The translations under genes were made by a program, and so were the position numbers. DNA of 64,000 nt from CPC320 sp002684375 (lineage in GTDB: Bacteria; Pseudomonadota; Alphaproteobacteria; Rhodobacterales; Rhodobacteraceae). Below, piece by piece: positions 45,721-52,865 of the stretch (within the stretch, counting starts at the first letter, position 1; each line of letters begins with the position of its first letter). The notes below the pieces were generated by a model. It had not been told where the DNA came from. It was given only the letters and a program-made list of their open reading frames with translations, and ran no database searches. The DNA lies in assembly GCA_965662545.1 (NCBI GenBank), contig CBFIHZ010000014.1, positions 24,804 to 88,803 on the forward strand, in the 5' to 3' direction.

Positions 45721-46569
45721 TTATTTTACCGAGCCGAGTGTCAGGCCGGCGATAAAGTGTTTTTGCATTGCAAAGAACATCATCACCGGTGGCAGGGCGG
45801 CAACGATCGAGCCGGCACTCATCAGATGATAGGCGGCCCGGTACTGGCCGTTGAAACTGGTTATACCCGAGGTCACGGGGGTGTTTTCCACCCCTTGGGT
45901 CAGCACAATTGCCCAAAAGTAATCGTTCCAGATGAAGGTAAAGACCAGAACTGAAAGGGCGGCGATCGCGGGCCTGACCAAGGGCAGAACCACGAACCAG
46001 AAAATCCGCCACTCCGCCACGCCCTCAACGCGGGCCGCTTCGACCAGCTCAAACGGCAAGGCGCGGATAAAGTTGCGCATGAACAGGGTGCAAAACCCGG
46101 TTTGAAACGCGATGTGGAATAGTACCAAACCGGTTTTGGTGTTGTATAACCCCATGTCGAGGGTCAGAGTGCGCACGGGCACCATCAGGATCTGAAAAGG
46201 CACAAAATTACCGGCGACAAAGAAAAAGAAAATCAGCAGATTGCCTTTGAATTTATACACTCCCAGCGCAAAGCCGGTCATGCACGACAAAGCCACTGCG
46301 CCGATCACCGTTGGAATGGTAATATAGATTGAGTTCAGCAGATATTGCGGCATATCGGAGGCGAAAAACACTTTGCCATAATTCTCGACTGCCTCGAAAG
46401 ACGAGGGCCAACCCCAGTAATTTCCGTTGGTGAAATCCACTGCCGGTTTGATTGAAAATATGGCCACTGCAATAAGTGGCAGTAACCACAAGATCATCAC
46501 CAGTGGCAGCATACCCTGATAGAAAACCTGCCAATGTGCAGCGCTGCGATGTATCGGTTTGGGAAACAC
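45721..46569 (-). CDS. Carbohydrate ABC transporter permease (MalG type)
   Basis: A 282-residue inner-membrane subunit with six helices and the EAA loop EAARVEGVAEWRIFWFVVLP, which docks to the ATPase. Its start overlaps the stop of the partner permease by one base. Together with the binding protein at 47572 and the ATPase at 49797 it forms a sugar importer, very likely for galactosides given the adjacent galactosidases. Confidence 0.92.
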   Translation of the reverse strand: MFPKPIHRSAAHWQVFYQGMLPLVMILWLLPLIAVAIFSIKPAVDFTNGNYWGWPSSFEAVENYGKVFFASDMPQYLLNSIYITIPTVIGAVALSCMTGFALGVYKFKGNLLIFFFFVAGNFVPFQILMVPVRTLTLDMGLYNTKTGLVLFHIAFQTGFCTLFMRNFIRALPFELVEAARVEGVAEWRIFWFVVLPLVRPAIAALSVLVFTFIWNDYFWAIVLTQGVENTPVTSGITSFNGQYRAAYHLMSAGSIVAALPPVMMFFAMQKHFIAGLTLGSVK

Positions 46570-47480
46570 TATCTCGGCTCGCTCTCTTGTTTGTACATCG
46601 CCCGGAGGAAATAGACGATAAACACCATCATGATCGCAAACAGCACCACGGCAATCGCCGCCCCGTAGCCCATTCTGAAACCATATTCCGACAGGGCTTT
46701 TTCAAACATATAAAACGACAGAACACGCGAGCTGCCGAACGGGCCGCCGTTGGTCATGATCGACACCAGATCAAAACTGCGTAAAGCCCCGATAACCGTA
46801 ACGACAAAGGCAATAAATGTCGCGGGTCGCAATTGAGGTAGGATGATATACCACAGCATTCTCAGTCCTTTGGCCCCATCGAGGCGGGCGGCTTCCACCT
46901 GGTCGGGATCGACTGTGTTCAACCCAGTCAGATATAAGATCATGCAATAAGCGGTCTGTGGCCATAGCCCCGCAAGGATAATCCCATAAGTGACAAGCGT
47001 TGGGTCCCCCAAGACGTTGAGAGGGGCAAAGCCCAGAGAGGTAAGGATCGTGTTGAGCAGGCCAAATGTTGGGTCGTAAAACCATGTAAACACTAATCCG
47101 ACTACGACCTGACTGATCACAAACGGAAAGAAAAACAATGATTTATAAAGCCGAATCCCGGTCACGGTCTGGTTGAGAAATAACGCGATGGCCAGCCCCG
47201 TCGGGATCGCCAGCAAATACAGAACCAGCCATTTTAGATTGTTCCACAAAGAAATCTCAAAGGCCCGGTCGCCGAACAGTTTTACATAGTTTTTAAGGCC
47301 AATATATTTGGGCTCGCCCAGACCGCTCCATTTGTAGAACGAGATATTGAAACTTTGAAAAATCGGAAAAATAACGTAAATCGCAAAAAACAGAATGCCG
47401 GGCATGAGAAATAGCCAAGGCATCAGTTTTTGCTTGTTCCAAAGCGGTTTGGCTTTGATGTGTTGCGTTGTGGCGCTCAA
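46569..47480 (-). CDS. Carbohydrate ABC transporter permease (MalF type)
   Basis: A 303-residue permease with six helices, the N-terminal LFLMPGILFFAIYVIFPI and the EAA loop EAARLDGAKGLRMLWYIILP. It is the heterodimer partner of the next permease. A 91-base gap with two stem-loops separates it from the upstream binding-protein gene. Confidence 0.92.
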   Translation of the reverse strand: MSATTQHIKAKPLWNKQKLMPWLFLMPGILFFAIYVIFPIFQSFNISFYKWSGLGEPKYIGLKNYVKLFGDRAFEISLWNNLKWLVLYLLAIPTGLAIALFLNQTVTGIRLYKSLFFFPFVISQVVVGLVFTWFYDPTFGLLNTILTSLGFAPLNVLGDPTLVTYGIILAGLWPQTAYCMILYLTGLNTVDPDQVEAARLDGAKGLRMLWYIILPQLRPATFIAFVVTVIGALRSFDLVSIMTNGGPFGSSRVLSFYMFEKALSEYGFRMGYGAAIAVVLFAIMMVFIVYFLRAMYKQESEPR

Positions 47481-47493
47481 CCGTTATCCCTCT

Positions 47494-47555
47494 GAGGTGC
47501 GATGGTCACCTCGCATGAACAGACTTGGTCTTGGGGCTTCTTTAGATGCCCCAAG
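47494..47555 (-). promoter_or_regulatory. Two stem-loops between the binding-protein and permease genes
   Basis: CTTGGGGC and GCCCCAAG (47530-47537 and 47548-47555) form a perfect 8-bp stem with a 10-base loop, and GAGGTG / CACCTC (47494-47512) form a second stem. Such structures after a binding-protein gene are known, as in the maltose operon of E. coli, to stabilise the upstream mRNA and lower permease expression. That role here is inferred. Confidence 0.6.
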
Positions 47556-47571
47556 GCTCTGTGTGTGCAGA

Positions 47572-48834
47572 TTAATAGATGTCTGCCCGTGCAGTTTCCA
47601 GACGGTTAAGAATATCTTCAAGATTGTCTGGGAATACCATAAACTCTTGCAGGCCTTCCATGCCGATTCCCGCCATTTCAGCCGGGAAATCGCGATCGAA
47701 GAACTGTGCGACACCACCTGGAGAATTTGTGCTGAGCATCGCAAAACCTTGGTTCAGGAATTCATCATCATCAACGGCAGACTGCGCGTTGATCGGTAAC
47801 TGACCCAGCGCGTTGCCGGCATTGATCAGGGTTTGGTTTTCAGCCGAGACCACAAAGCGCATGAATTCTTTTGCGTTCTCTTTATTTTTTGCCAAGCTGG
47901 GGATATGGAACGTGTCGGTTGGTGCATCCTCGGCCATTGCAACATCGGGGTTGATCGAAACAAACTGGTAGAAATCCAGTTTATCATCGCTCAAACCGGC
48001 TTCGCGCAGGGGCGCAACTGCGAAGTTCCCAATCAGGATAGCAGCAGCGTCGCCATTGACGATAAAGGGCAACGATTCCTGCCAGCTATAGGTTTGGTGG
48101 TTTTCAACAAATGCGCCCATATCGATCAGTTCGCGCCAGTTTGCGAATGTCTGGCGCACCCGTGGGTCTGTCCAGGCAATTTCGCCATTGGCCAATTGCA
48201 CGTGGAAATCATAGCCGTTGGTTCGCAGGTTGACATAGTCAAACCAGCCACCGGCAGTCCAAAGGTATTTTGTGCCGATGGTATAGCAGGCGCGGCCCGA
48301 GGCGACGATCTTGCCACAGTTAGCTTTTTCTTCGGCCCATGTGGTTGGCTCGGTCAGGCCCAGCTCTTTAAAGATATCCTCGCGGTAATATACGCCCCAT
48401 TGGTAATAGGTATAGGGAATACCCCACTGTTTGCCGTCGAGGGTCAAAGCGCCTTTGGTCGAGGCCAGATTGTTGACGAACTCGTCTTCGGCCCACAGAT
48501 CGCTGACGTCTTCAAATAGGCCCGCATCTACAAAGGGAATCATCCGGTTGGCGGCGTACCAATTTGTCAAATCAGGCGCGTTGGCCGACGTAAAGTTCAG
48601 GATCTGGGTCTTCATATTTTCCCGATCGATCACCGTGAGGTCGATATTGAGATTCGGGTGCATTGCGCCAAAGCGATCAATCATTCCCTCCATCACGGCA
48701 CGGGGCGCTGGATTTGACATATCCGAAAAAATTACCAGATCGCCCGACAAAGCGTGGCTGCCGGCAAAGGCGCCGGTCGCGAGCAGGGTCGAGGTTGTTG
48801 CGGCAACAACCGTCTTTTTGACATTGAATAACAC
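47572..48834 (-). CDS. Sugar ABC transporter substrate-binding protein
   Basis: A 420-residue periplasmic binding protein of the MalE-like cluster. An N-terminal signal peptide (KKTVVAATTSTLLATGAFA) is followed by SGDLVIFSDMSNPAPRAVMEG. No lipobox cysteine is present, so it is soluble. I start at GTG 48834, because AGGAGG lies 6 bases upstream at 48841-48846; the frame is open to 48885. It is the first gene of the galactoside operon. Confidence 0.92.
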   Translation of the reverse strand: MLFNVKKTVVAATTSTLLATGAFAGSHALSGDLVIFSDMSNPAPRAVMEGMIDRFGAMHPNLNIDLTVIDRENMKTQILNFTSANAPDLTNWYAANRMIPFVDAGLFEDVSDLWAEDEFVNNLASTKGALTLDGKQWGIPYTYYQWGVYYREDIFKELGLTEPTTWAEEKANCGKIVASGRACYTIGTKYLWTAGGWFDYVNLRTNGYDFHVQLANGEIAWTDPRVRQTFANWRELIDMGAFVENHQTYSWQESLPFIVNGDAAAILIGNFAVAPLREAGLSDDKLDFYQFVSINPDVAMAEDAPTDTFHIPSLAKNKENAKEFMRFVVSAENQTLINAGNALGQLPINAQSAVDDDEFLNQGFAMLSTNSPGGVAQFFDRDFPAEMAGIGMEGLQEFMVFPDNLEDILNRLETARADIY

Positions 48835-48878
48835 GGGTTTCCTCCTGATTAGGGCGTTGGGTGTCGTTTGCTTGTTGT

Positions 48879-48895
48879 GTTCCATTTAATGGAAC
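48879..48895. promoter_or_regulatory. 17-bp perfect palindrome, candidate IclR operator
   Basis: GTTCCATT-T-AATGGAAC lies in the divergent interval between the binding-protein gene and the IclR gene, 45 bases from the former start. The length and symmetry fit IclR-family operators. It would sit in the leader of the sugar operon. Confidence 0.65.
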
Positions 48896-48910
48896 TCTTT
48901 TCCGACTATT

Positions 48911-48943
48911 GAAACTATGAGTTGTTTCCTTTAGAATTGTCAA
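48911..48943 (-). promoter_or_regulatory. Sugar-operon promoter with overlapping second dyad
   Basis: On the minus strand TTGACA (48943-48938) is followed, at 18 bases, by CATAGT (48919-48914). The dyad GAAAC...GTTTC (48911-48928), symmetric at 14 of 18 positions, covers the -10 region. A regulator bound there would block the promoter. The -10 box is weak, so the promoter call is moderate. Confidence 0.45.
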
Positions 48944-48990
48944 GGAGTTGTTTCAGGGCGTTTTTTAAACGCGCAGTGGGAGGAGCGGTT

Positions 48991-49773
48991 TTGGATAAGG
49001 CAACCACCTCGGATGGAACCGTTGGAAAGGCGCTTGAGCTTTTAGACCGGGTTGCCGAAAAAAAACGCCCGGTGCGATTTACTGAGTTATTAGCAGGGTC
49101 CCCCCATCCCAAAGCCACGTTGCACCGCCTGCTGCAGACATTGTTAAGCCAAGAAATGCTGTCGTATGATCGGGAACGGCAGACCTATTCATTGGGGCTG
49201 CGCTTGGTCACTCTGGCACATGCTGCCTGGCGGCAAAGTTCGCTGGCGCCCATCGCGCGGCCTTTTTTGGATGCGCTTGCCGCACGATTGGGCGAAACCA
49301 TTCACTTGGCGCAGCTGGACAATGGGCAGGTGCTGTATCTGGATAAACGAAACGCCGCCGATCCGATCGAAATGTTTTCGCAAGCAGGTAAAACCGGCCC
49401 GGGATATTGCACGGGCATTGGCAAGGCGATGCTGGCGTTTTTGCCAGACGAACAGCGCAGAATGGCCATTCAGCAGCAGGGTTATTTTGCGCATACGCAC
49501 CACACGATCACCAATGCCTCTGCTCTGAGCGATGAGCTGGCGATCATTCGAGAACAGGGCATGGCCTTTGATCGCGAAGAACACGAGACCGGTATTATCT
49601 GCGTCGCTGTGCCAATCCTTTCGCACAAAGGACGACCCATTGGCGGCTTGTCGCTGACCTCTTCGACACAGCGCGCCGCCCTTGCCGATCTGCATAAATT
49701 TGTACCCATTTTGCATGAACAAGCCCAGGAAATTTCAAGCGCTGCGGAACATTGGCAATTCCCATTCCCGTAG
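48991..49773 (+). CDS. IclR-family transcriptional regulator
   Basis: A 260-residue regulator: N-terminal winged helix (VGKALELLDRVAEKKRPVRFTELLAGSPHPKATLHRLLQTL) and C-terminal effector domain (GYCTGIGKAMLAFLP, EHETGIICVAVPILSHKGRPIGGLSLT). It starts with TTG at 48991 because GGGAGGAG lies 5 bases upstream and the conserved region begins right after. It is divergent from the galactoside operon and followed by the importer ATPase, so it very likely controls both. Confidence 0.9.
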   Translation: MDKATTSDGTVGKALELLDRVAEKKRPVRFTELLAGSPHPKATLHRLLQTLLSQEMLSYDRERQTYSLGLRLVTLAHAAWRQSSLAPIARPFLDALAARLGETIHLAQLDNGQVLYLDKRNAADPIEMFSQAGKTGPGYCTGIGKAMLAFLPDEQRRMAIQQQGYFAHTHHTITNASALSDELAIIREQGMAFDREEHETGIICVAVPILSHKGRPIGGLSLTSSTQRAALADLHKFVPILHEQAQEISSAAEHWQFPFP

Positions 49774-49796
49774 CAACCGACAGAGAGCGAGGATCA

Positions 49797-50906
49797 ATGT
49801 CAGTTATAGAGTTAACCGATTTGGTGAAGACCTACGGAGAGACCGAGGTGATCCATGGCGTAAACCTCACCGTGGAAGATGGCGAGTTTTGTGTTTTTGT
49901 CGGGCCTTCTGGTTGCGGTAAGTCGACGCTGCTGCGGATGATTGCAGGCCTGGAGGAGACCACCAAAGGTCAGATTTGCATTGGTGCGCGGGACGTCACC
50001 CATGTCGATCCGGTTGACCGGGGCGTGGCTATGGTGTTTCAGACCTATGCGCTTTATCCACATATGACGGTGGCTGAAAATATGGGCTTTGGTCTGAAAA
50101 TGAACCGGGTTCCCAAGGCCGAAATCAACGCCAAAGTGACCGAGGCCAGCCGGATATTACAGCTGGATGATTATTTGCAACGCAAACCCAAGGCTCTGTC
50201 TGGTGGCCAGCGGCAGCGGGTGGCCATCGGGCGGGCGATTGTCCGCGGTCCCGAAGTGTTCTTATTTGATGAGCCATTGTCAAATCTCGATGCCGAATTG
50301 CGCGTTGATATGCGGGTTGAGATTGCGCGCCTGCACAAAGAGATTGGCGCTACGATGGTCTATGTCACCCATGATCAGGTCGAGGCGATGACGCTGGCTG
50401 ATAAAATAGTTGTGCTGCGTGCGGGGGTGATTGAACAGTCTGGCCGGCCGGTTGATTTGTATAATGATCCTGCCAATAAATTTGTGGCAGGCTTTATCGG
50501 GTCGCCTGCAATGAATTTCCTGAACGGTGTTGTTGAACAGGGACGGGTGCGGATTACGGCCTTGAATGATCTGACCATTGAGGCACCGGTTGCGCTAGCT
50601 CAAGATGATGGCCTGCCTGTTGTGGTTGGCTTGCGACCCCAAATTTTGACGGCCAACACTGGTGTCAGTACTGGGGCTAGTACTGCGGCTAGTACTGCGG
50701 CCACCCCTGACACGGGATTGACCGTAGAAATTTGTGAACATCTGGGTGGCGTCTGTTATCTGTATCTGTCAACACCGACCGGGGAGCGGTTGGTGGTCGA
50801 GACGCGGGCTGAGGAAATCTTGCCCGTGGGGACTGAGGTTTCCGTCAGTTTTGAGGACAAAAAAGCACTGTTTTTTGATGTGATAACCGAGCAGCGGTTG
50901 CGCTGA
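49797..50906 (+). CDS. Sugar ABC transporter ATPase (UgpC/MsmK type)
   Basis: A 369-residue importer ATPase: Walker A GPSGCGKST, signature LSGGQRQRVAIGRAIV, Walker B VFLFDEPLSNLDAEL, then a C-terminal TOBE regulatory domain. It is the energy subunit for the permeases on the other strand. Between TOBE segments (about residues 288-303) it has an unusual low-complexity stretch, TGVSTGASTAASTAAT, encoded by a 12-bp tandem repeat. The ATG at 49797 follows GCGAGGAT. Confidence 0.92.
   Translation: MSVIELTDLVKTYGETEVIHGVNLTVEDGEFCVFVGPSGCGKSTLLRMIAGLEETTKGQICIGARDVTHVDPVDRGVAMVFQTYALYPHMTVAENMGFGLKMNRVPKAEINAKVTEASRILQLDDYLQRKPKALSGGQRQRVAIGRAIVRGPEVFLFDEPLSNLDAELRVDMRVEIARLHKEIGATMVYVTHDQVEAMTLADKIVVLRAGVIEQSGRPVDLYNDPANKFVAGFIGSPAMNFLNGVVEQGRVRITALNDLTIEAPVALAQDDGLPVVVGLRPQILTANTGVSTGASTAASTAATPDTGLTVEICEHLGGVCYLYLSTPTGERLVVETRAEEILPVGTEVSVSFEDKKALFFDVITEQRLR
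50658..50705 (+). repeat. 12-bp tandem repeat inside the sugar ATPase gene
   Basis: Four imperfect units of the pattern ACTGSGGCTAGT encode TGVS-TGAS-TAAS-TAAT. It lies in the C-terminal regulatory domain, away from the ATPase core, and keeps the frame. Confidence 0.8.
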
Positions 50907-50999
50907 GGCTGGTAATCTGAGCGCGGTGCTGCCCCAAGAGACCACGGTGGCTATTTTTTACGCCGCATGCCAGTGGATTTGTGTTGAAGCGGGTCATGG

Positions 51000-51018
51000 T
51001 TTGATTGCGCCAATCAAA
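51000..51018. terminator. Hairpin between convergent ATPase and Lrp genes
   Basis: TTTGATTG and CAATCAAA form a perfect 8-bp stem around CGC in the gap between two convergent genes. No long T-run follows on either strand. Termination is plausible but unproven. Confidence 0.4.
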
Positions 51019-51040
51019 GTGTCTCGCATCGTTGAAGCGC

Positions 51041-51475
51041 TCAAGCTTCACGGCTGATTTTGGTGGTGAGATGGATCAGGCTTTCAGAACTTTTCACGCC
51101 TTTGGCCCCACCGATATAATCCAGCGTTAAATCCAATTCCTCGGTGCTGGCTGCGGTGATCTGGACCAGCAGGTCAAACCGTCCCGACGTGGTATGGACG
51201 GCCATTACATTGCTGAGCGATTTTAACCGCATCAGCACCTCTGCCGCGGCGCGGGGCTCTATTGCGACCAATGCCGTGGCGCGCAGGGCTGGGCGCCCTG
51301 CAGCACCCAGACGCAGGGTATATCCCGCAATGACACCTCGGGCCTCCAGCCGGTCAATACGCGCCTGAACCGTGGTGCGCGCAATGCCAAGCTGCTTGCC
51401 CAAACGGGCAACTGACGTCCGTGCATTTGTCCTTAACGCCCCGATCAGCGCTTGATCAATTTCGTCTAATTGCAT
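51041..51475 (-). CDS. Lrp/AsnC-family regulator
   Basis: A 144-residue Lrp-type protein: HTH at residues 1-60 (LDEIDQALIGALRTNARTSVARLGKQLGIARTTVQARIDRL) and a RAM ligand-binding domain after it (VMAVHTTSGRFDLLVQITAAS). The ATG at 51475 opens the HTH domain. The gene is divergent from the decarboxylase-type gene at 51596, its likely target, with an amino acid as probable effector. Confidence 0.9.
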   Translation of the reverse strand: MQLDEIDQALIGALRTNARTSVARLGKQLGIARTTVQARIDRLEARGVIAGYTLRLGAAGRPALRATALVAIEPRAAAEVLMRLKSLSNVMAVHTTSGRFDLLVQITAASTEELDLTLDYIGGAKGVKSSESLIHLTTKISREA

Positions 51476-51595
51476 GTTAGTGTTGTCAGTTTGCCTATAA
51501 TTTCGATCATAATGGATCATCTGGCCGGTGATATCAACCAAAAACCATCGTATACTGGAGGCTACAATAACGCTAACGTTCCAAAAGGCTGTTGA

Positions 51596-52723
51596 ATGTA
51601 CTCCTCTCTTCCCATTAGCTCTTCGCTGCATGCGCATCTTTGGCAAAGCTATTCTGACCGGCCGGTGTTGTATTTTTCCCCAAAAGTTCTGCATGAAAGT
51701 TACCGGCGCTTTTTGTTGGGTTTTGACGGTCTTGTAACTTATGCCGTCAAAGCCAATGCCAGTTCTCTGGTGCTTGATAATCTTGCCTCGGCTGGGCTGA
51801 CCACCTTTGATGTGGCCTCGCCAGCTGAAATGCAAACCGTGCGTGCGGCGCTGCCCAGTGCGGTCCTGCATTATCATAACCCGGTGCGATCTCTGGTCGA
51901 GATTGCTGAAGCGAAACGTTTTGGGGTGCAGTCGTGGGCGGTGGACAGTCAGACCGAGTTGGACAAATTAGGGGCGCTGGCAACAGGTACCGAAATCGCA
52001 GTGCGATTGCATATTCCGGTTGCAGGCGCTGCCTATGATTTTGGCGAAAAATTCGGCGCTGGTCCAGAACAGGTGGTCGCGCTTTTGCGCCGTGTCAAAC
52101 AGCGCGGTCTGACCCCGTCACTGACCTTTCATCCGGGCACACAATGTACCGATCCAGCGGCATGGGTGCGGTATATCGAGGTGGCTCATGCGGTGTCACA
52201 GCGGGCTGAAGTTGACCTTGAAAGGGTGAATGTGGGCGGTGGTTTTGCGGTTTGGCGCGACCGTCAGGCGCCAGATCTGGAGCGCGTCTTTACCCAGATA
52301 AGCGATTGCGTCAAAGCGTTGTTTGGCGAAAAATCACCGGCGCTTGTCTGTGAACCCGGACGGGCCATGGTGGCCTCTGCCTTTACGCTGGCCACCCAGA
52401 TCAAGGCCTTGCGCGGCCTGCGAACCGTGTTTTTGAACGATGGCGTTTATGGTCTCTTATCCGAGTTTCGCGATCTGGGTGTGTCCCAGCGCTATCAAGC
52501 GTGGCGCGCGGGCAGCAAACTGGCCGGCCCTTCGGCCGCCTACACGGTGTTTGGCCCGACTTGTGATAGTATCGACAAGCTGCCGTCGCCACTCCATCTG
52601 CCAAAATCGATACAAGAGGGCGATTATCTGCTGTTTTCGGAAATAGGGGCATATTCTCTCAGTCTTGCGACTGCCTTTAATGGCTATGGCGGGTGTGAGA
52701 TTGTTGCGGTCACCGATTTTTAA
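51596..52723 (+). CDS. Type III PLP-dependent decarboxylase (ornithine/lysine decarboxylase type)
   Basis: A 375-residue alanine-racemase-fold decarboxylase. The PLP lysine is K52 in YAVKANAS; SFHPGTQC-like LTFHPGTQC, NVGGGFAVW, EPGRAMVASAF and FGPTCDSID are the ODC-type blocks, the last with the catalytic cysteine. It should make putrescine from ornithine, or a related diamine. AAGG precedes the ATG by 9 bases. Confidence 0.88.
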   Translation: MYSSLPISSSLHAHLWQSYSDRPVLYFSPKVLHESYRRFLLGFDGLVTYAVKANASSLVLDNLASAGLTTFDVASPAEMQTVRAALPSAVLHYHNPVRSLVEIAEAKRFGVQSWAVDSQTELDKLGALATGTEIAVRLHIPVAGAAYDFGEKFGAGPEQVVALLRRVKQRGLTPSLTFHPGTQCTDPAAWVRYIEVAHAVSQRAEVDLERVNVGGGFAVWRDRQAPDLERVFTQISDCVKALFGEKSPALVCEPGRAMVASAFTLATQIKALRGLRTVFLNDGVYGLLSEFRDLGVSQRYQAWRAGSKLAGPSAAYTVFGPTCDSIDKLPSPLHLPKSIQEGDYLLFSEIGAYSLSLATAFNGYGGCEIVAVTDF

Positions 52724-52865
52724 TCTGGGTGTCTTTTGGCACAGATCCTAGCTGTTCATTCAGAAATTCGGGCGGTTTGTCATCGATCTATCTTTCAGCT
52801 TTATGGCCGTTTGCGACATCCTATCTGGACAGATGCGAGGGTCCTGCTAGATGTGACTTAACACA

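Noticed and set aside
50641..50720. CRISPR-like repeat
   Set aside because: The 12-bp units are contiguous and coding, with no spacers and no cas genes.
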